Source: Zygaena filipendulae (lineage: Eukaryota; Arthropoda; Insecta; Lepidoptera; Zygaenidae). From it: a DNA stretch of 64,000 nucleotides. The stretch spans positions 6,026,501-6,090,500 of the forward strand of contig OU015663.1 of NCBI GenBank assembly GCA_907165275.2, given 5' to 3'. Shown in pieces: positions 20,001-33,800 of the stretch (position 1 is the stretch's first letter; every line of letters begins with the position of its first letter). The notes under the pieces were generated by a model. It was not told the origin of the DNA. It saw only the letters and a program-made list of their open reading frames with translations, and ran no database searches. A program made the position numbers and the translations under genes.

Positions 20001-23000
20001 TTAAACAGAAACGGGGCAAACATCTTGTCTGCCGGCATTGTAATATCTGTCAAATTGTTTCTCATTGATGATTTCGAAGTCGTAGTCACGGTAATTCAAT
20101 AAATCTTCCAATCGATTGATTAGATTGAAATCTCTGATCTCTTGTATAACTGGAGGAAACCGCGTCACACCCGCTTCTTGCGTCAGATTGGCGCAATAAT
20201 TGTACTGTAAAAAAATCGCAATGGTTACACGTTTATTCCCTATAGCGGTCAGAGACAATCGTGAATAACTTAATAAAAGAGGAGCTAATAACAATAATGG
20301 TAGGAACAAACCATGAATAAACTGTAAAATAAACATACAGTCCCAAACTAAACAGAGCTTATATGCTATGGGTGCTAGAACTTATACAATACTAATACGA
20401 GGTATTATTTTTCATTATACAACTTATGATTCATACGTACTAAACACGTCCAAACTCAGGATAAATACAACCTAAATGTTTAGGTAAGTCTATACTAATA
20501 TTATAAAGAGGAAAGATTTGTTTTTTTGTTTGTTTGTTATGATTTACCTTAAAAATTACTGGACTGATTTCAAAAATTCTTTCGGCATTAGAAAGCTACA
20601 TTATCCCTGAGTTACATAAGCTATATTTTAATCCAGAATTCCCGCAGGAACTCTGAAGCTAACGCGGGTGAAACTGCGCGGGACAGCTAGTACATTATAA
20701 ATGTTTACGATGACACGGGAATCGAACCCACTCCACCTGGCGTAGCGGTCAGCTGATTTTCTAAACACTAGACCAACTGAATTACAGTGCTGTCAATACA
20801 GCTATCTATTTAATGTAAGTATGCATGTATATTGTATATACATTAACAGGCAAGGCACGCACCATGTCTTTTCCTATCAGATTCACATCGACTATCTTCT
20901 TTTTCTGCGCCTGCAGCCCATGGACGCGGTCCAGCCATATCCTCAACATTTCTTCTGGGCGTGGCAATTTAAATTGGTCAGCTGCCAACGCTGCTGCGTA
21001 CTCCGACTGAAGACAAACATCTTACATCAATTTCAATACATCAAAATAAGAAAATTAAAATATCTGTTCATGAAGTTAGAATTTTTCGGTTTTAAAGTCA
21101 TAATCATTGATACTGGCACATCACACCTCAAATAGCGTACTAAGGCGCTGTCTCCACGAGCGATAGAATCGCGGCGATATTATCGTCGTGCCACGTATTT
21201 CTATACCCTCTCTATGGAGCCGTCTCCACACGACGATATTATCGCCGCGATACCGCGACGAGTGGCAACGAGCGCGCGAAACGTCATTACATCGTCGCTA
21301 GCCCGGCGCGCTGTCATACGCAGCGTCATTTCAGCGTTGCCTCTCTCTGTACGCCGATGACGCGGCGTATTACACCTCATCCATGAGCTCTGCGTTCGCC
21401 GCGAAACGGCTGCAGCGCACGCTCGACTCCTCCCGGACTGGCTCTCCAAGTGGAGACTGTCGGTCAATGTCGGGAAGACACAGGCCATATGCGTCGGCAA
21501 TCTCAAACGCCCACCGCCACCTCTCCGCCTCTACGGGCAGGACATAGCGTGGTCCCCTCAGGTAAAGTACCTGGGGGTCACGCTGGATCGTCGGCTCACG
21601 TTGAGGCCTCACGTGAGAAACGTCATCGCGAGCGCCCGCACCGCGCGGTGTCAGCTGCGCGGCGTGCTCGGCTCTCGGCTCCCTCTGAAGGTAAAAGTCG
21701 GGGTCTACAAGACCTACATTAGGCCCCGACTCACCTACGCCGCTCCGGCATGGTACGCACTGCCATGTGCGTCCCTGCGCGCGAGCCTGCAATCGCAGCA
21801 AGCCATGGCACTGCGTGCCGCTGCCGGAGCTCCTCGTTACGTGAGGAACTCCGTAATCCAGAGGGACCTGAGAGTCGAGCCGCTGCTGCCCATCTAGCCT
21901 GGCTGACGGAGCCTTGACGCCGCCCTGACGGGCGGCGCCGGCTCCGCCCCGACGATCCACGCGGTCTGTAGACCGCCCCCCAGTTCCTGTCCGTAGTGGC
22001 GGACAGCGTGGGATCGCCCACTGCAGGGGGCTCTGTCCCGACGCAGACACCTCTGCTGCCTCCCAGGCAGCAAGAGAAGGCTTCGAGCGTTGCCTCTCGT
22101 CAAGCAAGGACGTTTCGACAACAATAACTGCATATTCACTAGCGTACTTGCAGAAGCACCCCATAACACTATATCCATAATAAAGAATTATTTTATCGAC
22201 TGAGACACTACTTATTTCGCTCCCGTCTGGCACGAACTGAATTCTTTCTTTCACAAAGCGTCGTCAAGGAAACGCGGCGATACCGTTACGAGTCGCCGCG
22301 GAAACGCTGCGATTCCGTTATACAATTCGCGACGATACTTGGCGGAATTATCGCTCATTGGTGGAGATTCTCCGACGATATAAGGGCGGACTCGTCCCGA
22401 TTCTCTCGCTCGTGGAGACAGCGCCTAAACTTTTTTATACCTATAGCTATGTCTCTCTATTCGAAATGATACAAACGTCTTGAATCTCGCAAGGTTTGTA
22501 TAAGACCTTGCAAATCACTGTCTAATTTTTCACCAACTTGAAAAAGGTAGAGTAAATAACTAATGTCGTACCTACATAATTATAAATAGACAAGCAATGT
22601 TTTTTTTTGTATTTGCATATATTATGTATGTTAGTTTGTAAGATATTAATCTATGGGCCCATGTTGCCTGACAACAAAACAATAAATAAATAAAATAAAA
22701 GTGGCCATGTAAAGGCCGGTGAACGTTCCTAATACTTTTAAGTGGGTGAAAAAGCACTTAAACTGTATCGTAACTTTTAAAATACTAACGCAGTTTTTAA
22801 ATGTTTCCCATTACTTCTTCTTTTTTAATATTAATTTTAACTTTATGAATATTAACTCCACGCATTCCTTGAGAAAAAGGGTCTTGACAGAGAGGCTGAC
22901 AACGCGTGCGACGCAATGATCCTAAGGGTTCTTTTTTTTTTGAGGTACGGAACCCTAAAAATAATCTGAACTTACTTGTATGTCAATTATCCTGTTAATG

Positions 23001-26000
23001 ACACCTTTGCTTTTGCCCACAAACGCCATGCTGGGATGCCGGATGTTGATCACGTCTTGGTAGAGTGGCAGTAGGAATTCCCGTGTCGCCGTAACACCGC
23101 TGCTCTTGTCCAAGAATGGATGTTCGTAGTTATAACCTGTGAAACAATTTTCACTCAGTCTTTCTTTCTTCTTTTTTCTATTCTTAAATATAAAAAAAAA
23201 AATTTGAAAAACATCTTTTAAGTATAAGTGTGTTAAAAAAAATATTTTACATAGCACGGCGGGACTGAATTTCTTAAATGAAATTTAAAAAATCTCAAAT
23301 AATTGCTTTAACTTTTTGCCCAGACTGCTAGACTGGCATTGTTTTTGAACAACATAATATTATGTGACTTAAACATGAACACAAATCTAATATAATATAT
23401 AAATCACGTGTCACGTTGTTTGTCCGCGATGGACTCCGAAACTACTGAACGGATTTTGATAAAATTTTGTAACCATTCATAATATGGTTCAACTTAAAAG
23501 ATAGGATAGTTTTTATCCCGAAATTCCCTCGGGAACTGAAGGACATAGAGTACTTTTTTCCCGCAACCTCCGCGGGAACTCCGAAATTACCGCGGATGAA
23601 ATCGCGGGGGTCAGCTAGTATAATATAAATTAATTATTTATTCATATTTAAATAAAAATTGCACCATTATTGAGAGTTTCGACTACATCTGCAAAGATCT
23701 GTACACTTATAACGCAGTTGCATCTATGTATACGCTGTACTTAGCATTTGCATCTAATTAATCCAATAAGCTAATTAAGACAGGGTGACATGCAGAACCC
23801 CCGCAGCGGATGGGCAGGGGAGGGGGTGGAAAATGCATCATCCGCGCCGCAATCCGCGCTCGATTTTTGCCTCTATATGGCTACTAGGTCAAGTTTGGTG
23901 GCGTTTTCGTATAATTCAACGATAAATTTATGTACATATTATACGTGAAATCCGGACAGCCATGATGTCATCGAACTGATTTCATGATCGAATTGGATTT
24001 TGTTTTGTTGCCATGAATACACATGATGACGAGGGTCTGAAGCTGGCGCCGGAAAATTGCCACTGGAACTTCCTAATAGAAAATGTAAATACCTTCCTAG
24101 TGTTTTTGACGATTTTAAATTTATTTTTATAATTTAACTAGCTAACCCGCGCGGTTTTACCCGCGGTAATTTCGGAGTTCCCGCGGGAATTTCAGGATAA
24201 AATATAGTTATAAACCTTCCTCATGAATCACTCTATCTATTGGTAAAAACCGCATCAAAATCCGTTGCGTAATTTTAAAGATTTAAGCATACATAGGGAT
24301 ATAGGGACAGAGAAAGCGACTTTATTTTATACTATGTAGTGATATCATTTATTTAATAAATTTAATTGAACTGTAGTAGGTATGTATGTAGCTGTTCCTC
24401 GCAGCTCCTCTCGCATAACTTTCTAAAATAAAAATTATCCTATGATTGAGTAACAATATCCAAACATATTCGCATACTTTCACATTTATATATCTACCTA
24501 CTTAATTTTAATAAGTAAGATAGTGATAGATAGTGAAAATCGCATAAAATCAGTTATGTAGTATGCGCCTTATAAATACGAAAGTTTGTATGTATGGATG
24601 GACGTTTGTTACTCTTTAACGCAAAATCTACTGGATGGATTTAAATGAAACTTTACTATAATATAGCTTATACATCAGATTAACACATAGGGTACTTTTT
24701 ATCTCGGAATTCCCGCGGGAACTCTGAAATTAACGCGGGTGAAACCGCGGGGCACAACTAGTTTAGAATAAATATTTAGAATACATACCTATTAAATTTG
24801 TAGTTTATCTAGATCTTAACCCTTAACTTCGTAACTAATTTCGTAGGAGGACGAATGGACATAAGCGGAGGTAGCGGCTTTTTTTTACAATAATTAGAGA
24901 TTTCCAGATTTTATAGTAATAAAAAGATATTCGTCGCTTAGGTAACAATACCGCACAAGTTAAATTTGATAATTATTATCCAATTCTACTAACACAATCA
25001 TAAAAATTACATATCTATCTAATCTAATATCTATAAATCACGTGTCACGTTGTTTGTCCGCGATGGACTCCGAAACTACTGAACGGATTTTGATAAAATT
25101 TTGCAACCGTTTATAATATGGTCCAACTTAAAAGATAGGATAGTTTTTATCCCGGAATTCCCGCGGGAACTGAAGGACATAGAGTACTTTTTTCCCGCAA
25201 CCTCCGCGGGAACTCTGAAATTACCGCGGATGAAATCGCGCGGGACAGCTAGTCTAATATATATAAATCACGTGTCACGTTGTTTGTCCGCGATGGACTC
25301 CGAAACTACTGAATCGATCATGATGAAATTTGATCACTATGTTGTATTTGGCCCAACTTAAAAGATAGGATAGTTTTTATCCCGGAATTCCCGCGGGAAC
25401 TCCGAATTTCCCGCGGGTAAAACCACGGGGGAACAGCTATCTCTGGACCTACAGAAACGATTTTGAAAATTCTTTCACTTATAGAAAGCTACAGTGATCC
25501 TGAGTGACATAGGGTACTTTTTATCCCGGCATTCCCGCGGGAACTCTGAAATAACTGCGGGTGAAACCGCGCGATATTCGCAAACTTTTGCGTCGAACCG
25601 TTCGACCGTCCGTCCGTCAGTCCGTCACGTCACAATCTCTAATAAAATGTGACCTTTATCGATGGATGGAGCTATTTTGTCCTGTGTTTTAGGCAAAATT
25701 ACTAAAATTCATAATTAAATGGATTCGGATGCTGTCATAATTAATTTATTAATCATAACGAATCAACTGATCATCCTGACATTTTGCATGCACGTTGTCA
25801 GGGTATAGAAAAGGACATGAGGGCAATTTATCCTCGAATTTCCGTACATTCTGACATTAACGAGGGCGAAACCATGGGAAACAGCTAATATAAAATAATA
25901 AAAAGTATAGTAACCGTTATATATCTTAAACTTTTTATACCTATAAGGTATCTGATTTTAAATAAAATTCAGCGTTGTTGTGTAATAATATTAATACCAA

Positions 26001-29000
26001 ACTCTCACTAAACTTTATGAAAATTAAGATGATCCTTATCGATTACAAATATCTAAACGATATCTACCTATAGATATAATTATCTATAGAGTTATACGTA
26101 ATAAAATTCGCTTGATAAGCTACAACAAGAAAATTAAGTTCGCTATAATTTAAATTAAGTTTTCCAAAAAAAACAGGTATAGATTCCTTATAACCACACC
26201 AACAAAAAGCACTGTTTGAAATTATAGCTAGGTATACTTACGTGTGTTTCTTAAAAAAGGTAGGTATACCTTTTGTAAGAAATACACGTAAGAACTTAAT
26301 ATCGAATGAATCACTATTGCCATTTTATTTACCCATACAAAAGATAATTAATACAATTGAGTTTTTTATTACCTGTACAAAAGATGATATCATCGACTTC
26401 TTCGAAGCTTCCATCATTGAATACGACACCATTTGAAGTGAACGAATCTATATCGGGCTTCTTGATATAGTTTTTAGGGAAATTAGGCTGGTTATAGACT
26501 AGATGATGGCTGTGGACCAACTTCGAGGTGAAATTCACTAACTGCGTTGCTAAGTCCAAGCCCGAAGGTCCAGCACCCAAAAGAAGAACTCTGCGGTCTT
26601 TGTAAACTTCCGGATCTTTGTAATCGTGACTGTGGATGATAGTACCTGGAATACATTATACAGGAAATATTATGGTGAAACTTCATGACGAATATTAAAC
26701 TTTATTCCAAATTTGCATAATAATCACAATTCCAAACTCATCCTATGATGTTTGGATGTTTGTTACTCAATCACGCAAAAAGGGCTGAACGGATTTGGAT
26801 GAAATTTTGCATACACGTTGTCCTGCGAAATTACCGCGAGTGATACTGCGGAGAACAGCTAGTACATTTATATGGTATCATTACTTTCACCCGCGTAAAG
26901 TCACGTTTAAAATTAGGGTTTTGTTTGTGATTTATCAGTTTTTTATCTATCATATTTTTATAGAATTATCAAAGGCTTCAGATGTCCCTTGCTTAACCTT
27001 ACATCCTGTATATACAATGAAAAAATAATATAAGATTTTTTCCCTCAAAAATAACATATCACTGTTTTGTAAAACGTTTTACAATCGTTACTTAAAAACT
27101 TTATTATTCCAGAAAAGTAACATACCATTAAATAGTTCTTGTCCGGGAAAGTTAGGAAATTTCGGGTTACTGTAGAAACCATTTGCAACCACCACAAAGT
27201 CGCAAGAGGCTGTATAGTTGTTATTGTCGACTGTACTTCTGTATGTTAGGTTCCAATGACCATTCGCCCATTTCACTGATGTCACGAAACTTCTGAACTG
27301 TAATTTTAAGAAAATATACATACTTTTAAAATGCATGATTTTTTAATGAAACAGTGGTACCGTCGGGAAATGTTATCGCCACATCCAATACCTATCGTAT
27401 CTTAAAATAAGATTCTTGTCTTATTTTTTTTTACGCCAGAACTACGAGTTTCCAAGGAAATACTTCATTGTGGGAATGCCTAAGGAACTCTTAGTTCCAG
27501 GATTATTAAAGGTAATGATGGTGGAAGATGTTACTCCATAAGATATTATTCTGAGTGCTCCTCATCCAAATCTATTTTGTCGTTTATACGTGAATAAAGA
27601 ATCCGCGAGACAATCAACTGCGGCTGCGGTAGGTATACGCTATTAATTCGGATAAATAATCTACGCAGGCCATTGAAGCGAATTACATTTACAGCAAATT
27701 ATTTATTTATTTATTTATTTAATCCTTTATTGCACATAAAATAACAATGTTACAGTACCTAAAGAAAAAGGAGAAAGCAAATGGCGGTCTTATCGCATAG
27801 TTGCGATCTCTTCTAGACAACCAATTATGCGAAAGGACAAACAAAAATACATAGACAAGGGTGGTTGGGTAAAGCATTCCAAACATTATACTATGTAAAT
27901 ATATACCAAATACCATAATAAATATATACTATATACCATATAAATACATAAACTACTCAGTACATGACAATAATTAAACATATGAAATCATTACATACCA
28001 ACTACCTATACTCATGCAGCACATACATTGACATATACATAAATAAATATTATAACAAATTACTAATTATATATACTTAACCAATGTGTAAATAATAAGA
28101 TAAAAAGGATTTTATATATGATATATAAAACCATAAAATACTATAATGTTACTAAGTAATAGGAGCATTGTAGGAAAGGTAATGAAGTCGCAGTACGGAT
28201 TTGAAGGACGTGATGTTTTTCGCGCTTCGGATGTCGAGCGGCAGCGAATTCCACATCAACGTGGCCTTCCCCAGATACGATTTTCTTAAGGATGGTGAAA
28301 GAGAAACGGGAATTTTAAGTATGAGACGTATGGAAGATCGAAGAGATTCATTTTTGCCTTCGACAAACTGAAAGCATTTTTTCAAATAAGTGGGAGTCGA
28401 TGGATTGAACAAAATATTATAAAGAAGGGATAAAATATGAATATTCCGGCGAAGTCGTATAGGAAGCCACTTGAGCTGATCTCGAAAATTGGAAACATGG
28501 TCATATTTGCGCAAACCAAATATGAAACGAATACAGAGGTTTTGAAGGCGCTCAAGTTTGTAGAGTTGTTCTTCAATTAAACCCGGGTAGCAAGTATCAG
28601 CGTAATCAAGGATAGGGAGCAGGAGCGACTGAGCGAGAGTCACTTTGGTAGCAGTGGGAAGAAAGTTCTGGAGACGTCTCAAAGCTCCTACGGCAGCGTA
28701 CAACTTTCTACTTAGCGCTTTGATTTGAGTTGTCCAAGACAGTGTATTATCGAGGTAAATCCCAAGATTGTTTACACAGTTCTTATAGGGTATAATATCC
28801 CGTCCCAGGCGAACCGCTGGTAAGCAGCTCCAATCCACCTTGGAAATCTGTCTTTGACTTCCAACGATTATAATTATTTATACATAATTATATGTAAATC
28901 GATCGAAATTATGGCAATCAATCTGACGTCTACGTGACGTGACGTCATCCAAGTTCTCACATATTTATATTATTAAGAGATAAAGTTTGTATGTAGGGGA

Positions 29001-30800
29001 CCCCTGGAACGACTGAACCGATTCTAAAAATTATTTTACTGATATAGGAAGCTACACTATTCCTGAATAACCTATAGGTATGTTCCGAAATTCCCGCAGG
29101 AGGCGTGGGGACAATTAGTTTATGATATTAATAGAACTGGGATATTAAAAAATTAAGTAATTTTAAATTATTCATCGTTTTAACAAATGTTTGAATATCT
29201 GATCTGCAATATTATGTGTTTTAACAAACACCATTTAATAATTATCGATCTGATAATTATTATATGTTTGTTATAGACATTAATACTTGGAATATTCTAT
29301 TGAGTATGTAATTACCATAGCTATCTGCCGTTGCAATCTAAACACAATAGGTACAAGATAATCTCATCTCAATCATCTATATGACGTATTTTTAATAAAT
29401 GATTCACGAACTTCATATGAAACCGGTTCTGTGTATAACTTGTGCATGATGTCGTTTACAATACATATGTATAATCAGGATTCAGGCTAAAGAGAATTAT
29501 CATAGTAGTTTTACCGTGACGTGTAGGTAATACAACCTTTTAGAAGTGTCGTCTTTAAACTCTACATTATCCAGAGAAAATGTAGCGTTATTGTATCTTG
29601 TCGTTCTGTAAAGAGCAAAAGATACTTTGTAGGTGGGGTAAGACTTCCCACAGGGAATCAACCCCGGAACCTTATTAGTAGAGTTGCATGGTGACCGCTG
29701 CGCCGATCCTACAATACTCACTGACTGATTCGTCTGAGATTTTTTTTTTCATGTGAATATAAATGAACAGGCTGCTACCACAAAACTTTATTTTTCCTAT
29801 AGACCAAACTAGGAGCTGCGTTCGTCGTAAATACCTCTTGATCAGCCATGCTCAACATGCAGCTCGTCAAACTTTTGAAGTGACCTTGCATTGGTTACAA
29901 ATTCTACATTAACATTCATAAATTCACTTATCTAAGCTATAATTATTATAAATTTAGCGGTAATTAATTTATAATAGCAACTGCATTTGAATAGTGTGTT
30001 TTAAAAGCTTTTTTTTACTTGCAATATATGTATGTAGATCACCAAAGGAAACAGACAAACTCTCTGCCATCCCAGTAGGAATAGGTATACGAGGAGGAGA
30101 ATTAGATACAGACTCTTTGGAAGTAAATGTAATTTTAAAAGGTAATGTGATTTATAAATATGGAAAAGAATGTGTATTAACAGTAATGGTGTGTTTTATT
30201 AAATGCCAGCTTTTAAGCTCTTTTAACAATGTGTGTTGTACGGGTAGAATCTTGCAACTCAATTTTTAAGCAGATAATTATATCCTCAACTGATTAAGCT
30301 TTTTGTAAGTATACCTACTCGTTTAGTTTGGAAGACAATGCATGGTTTATAAAAAAGTTTTTTTTTATCGAGACTCGACCACGTTGTTTTTCTTTGTAAT
30401 CGATAATGATCAATAATGTTGTGACTCGTTTGAAATACATGATTAGTATGCGGCGAGAAAAGAGAGGTGAAGTATGACTTTGACTTTTCCCATGGGCGCG
30501 TTATCAATCCACTATAAGTAGGCACATACTCGTAGGTACCTATATTGTGCCTTATACCCTTGATTACCTATATCAATAGATAATATCTCGCACTATGGCT
30601 AACAAGCTTTAATTATAAAGTACTAGTATATACCTACCTATACATAACTAATATATTTTATTGTCTCGCAACACTGAAATTTAACAAAATATGACGAATT
30701 GAAAACCATAGTAGCACAAGTGACACCTGTAAGAAATGAAGAAAAACCATTTTTAACCGACTTCCAAAAAGGAGGAGGTTCTATGTTCGATTGTATGTAT

Positions 30801-30842
<42 letters not shown>

Positions 30843-33800
30843 ATGTTCACCGATTACTCGAAGACGGTTGGACCGATTTGGAAAATTCTTTTTTTGTTTG
30901 AAAGGGTTTACTCCCAATTAGGTCCCATTGCCACCAAGTCGGGATCTGATGATGGGATCTTGGAGAAATCGAGGGAACTCTTCAAAAATTATAGGCACAC
31001 CTAAAGCGATTTGGGTATTTTTTATAGTAAATCGTTCATTTGCTGATGAAAAGCAAAATTTGAAGAAGTGGAACTGATGATGAAGACCACGGATGGTCAT
31101 CAGAACTACTTAACAATAATACCTATTTCATGGGTTCCGATTGGAGCGATTTCAAAAATTGTTTTTTTGTTTGAAAGGGGATACTCCCAAATCGATTCCA
31201 TTGTCACCAAATTGAGATCTGATGATGGGATCTTGGAGTAATCGAGGGAACTCTTCAAAAATTATAGGTACACCTATAGCGATTTTTGTATTTTTTATAG
31301 TAAATCGTTTATTTGCTTTCGGAAAGCAAAATTTGAAGAAGTGGAACTGATGATGAAGACCACAGATGGTCATCGGAACTACTCAATAATAGGTATTTCA
31401 CGGGTTCTGAATCGTTAACTTTGATATGGTTTCTAAACAATTTATGCCCGTCACAATGTATATGGTGAAGTGGAACTGATGGTGATGCACTAGGAGAACT
31501 CCTCAACAATTAACGTCCCTGCGTCAGGAAAAGCAATATTTTGTAAAAGGTGATGAGCAGTTGACATTAGGCTATTGTAACTTAGAGAAATTACCAACTA
31601 GTCACTTAAAAGCGAAAAATAAACAAAAATTTTTAACAAAAAAATTAAAACCGACTTCCAAAAACACAAAACTGAAAAGCTAAAAATAAAATGCTAAAAT
31701 TAACAAAATACCGATTTAATCCAAAAGACAAAATCACACGTAATATTATTATTGGTTTGTGCTACCACTGATCGGTATGAAGTCGGTGACAAGCCAAATA
31801 TGGAGGGGGTAGATGGGCTAAGTCGACTCCCGCCACCAGCTCTTCGTGAGCAGAACAACCTATGTGGGCAGACACCAGCGGGCTTGTCACCGAATTCAAA
31901 CCAATCAGTGGTAGCACAAACCAATAATAATATTACGTGTGATTTTGTCTTTTGGATTAAATCGGTATTTTGTTAATTTTAGCATTTTATTTTTAGCTTT
32001 TCAGTTTTGTGTTTTTGGAAGTCGGTTTTAATTTTTTAGACGCTTCTGGAGGTTTAATGTTAAAGTTAAATAAATAAAAGACACCATGTATTTAGTAGGT
32101 ATCAAAATGCATTGAGTATACAAATATATTGATTTCAAAGCTGTTACCCAATATTTATTTTTTCAATAAATAAATGGAAAAAAATCGATCATCAATTTCC
32201 AGTTTTGTTGCTTGTACCTTTATGGTTTTCAACCCGTCATATTATTGTTATTTTCTGCGACGGTTTTGGTATTGGCAATATTTTATTAATTAGATTTAGT
32301 AAATATAAAGTACCTAGTGAAAGAAAATATCTATTGAAATTCGTATGAAAACTAGCCCCTACATTATAGTGCAAAACCTAAGTTAAACTCACTTGGATAT
32401 ATTTATTGAGTTCGTAATGTTTTGCGAAACTCTTCAAATATTTGTAGAAACACGTTCCAGTGGGAAACGAGGGCGTGCTATCCGGAAACGGAAAGCCCGG
32501 ATACTCCATCGTCTGACGCGGAGTGTTGGTCCTGGAAACAGAATATAATAAAGCATAACCCGGTCAGTATTATACAGATAAAATATAATAAGATAATTTC
32601 GAAATCTCTTGAACCTACTGTATCTACCTATACACTGAAAGAAAATACCTAATACGAAGTCTTTATCGCAAGCAGAAGCCAAGAAAACCGATTTCGTCTT
32701 GACCGGTACGTATAGTTAATAATACGAGTAAATCATTATACTTAATTATGTAAAAATAATATTAAAGAACATGCCCAGTTCCCACATATTGCAATAGTAT
32801 ATTACATCGAAAACCCATAACAATAATGCTAAGTAATGTCGTCAGATATAACATTAATATTTTTAATATTAACATTATTGAAACTCAAACCCAGACTCAC
32901 AAAATTATCGAACTCGTTAAGTTACGTCATAACATTTAAATTCAGTCAAAATGTTGATATCTAATAACATTTTTCTATATTTAACGCTCGATTGGAAGGC
33001 AGAATTCTCAAGAGAAGAGACGAGCGAGAAACTCTTGATTAGACCGATCAGCTACTGCAGCGATAAGGGTCTTTATAGAACTGGCCCTTTGTTCCATGAA
33101 TGAACAAATTACGGATTACCATAGGAACAAAGCTCTTATGGGTGGGTTAGTGTCTTATATGAGATGTATTCATATAAATCTTACATAGCGATAATGCCCT
33201 AAGTAGCGTGATCTAAGTATTAAGTAATATTTTAGCTAATTACTATCGCATGTAGTCAAAAACAATCGTGTGAAACTTTTGACCTATGCTTATTTACAGC
33301 AGACAGCAATTATGTAAACGAAACAATGGATTACTTTATTACAAACTATTGTCTTTAACTTAATAGATCCAAATTTAACAAAAAAATTAAAACCGACTTC
33401 AAAACACACAAAAATGCACTACCTACTGATGATCAGCTTGAACTCGGTGCCAAGCCTGCTCGTGTCTGCCCGGAGGCGTACAAGTCTATCTACCTATTAC
33501 CTATTTTATTTGGCTTGGCACCAACTTCAAAATGATCAGTAGGTATGTAGTACATACCAATAATAATATTACGTGCATTTTTGTCTTTCGGGTTAGGTTA
33601 GGTTAGTACAGAGTTCTGGAGGGGGTGGAGAGTTCTGGAGGGGGTGGAGACCCTGTCGGACCATTTATACATAAGGTTCGACCTCTCCGCCCCCGCCGGC
33701 ACCCCGGACTCACGCCGCCCCGTGAGACACTCCCCGTCCTCCCCCAGATGGGCGTTAAAATGTCTGAACACAGACATGCTGATGGAGGCTTCCATCGTCA

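Noticed and set aside
21370..22254. A 294-codon open frame on the minus strand
   Set aside because: It is the antisense of the GC-rich reverse-transcriptase fragment and has no recognisable domain. GC-rich LINE DNA often leaves long antisense frames.
31700..31976. Two similar proteins of 74 residues on opposite strands
   Set aside because: They arise because the sequence is a palindromic MITE; the same arm is read from both sides.
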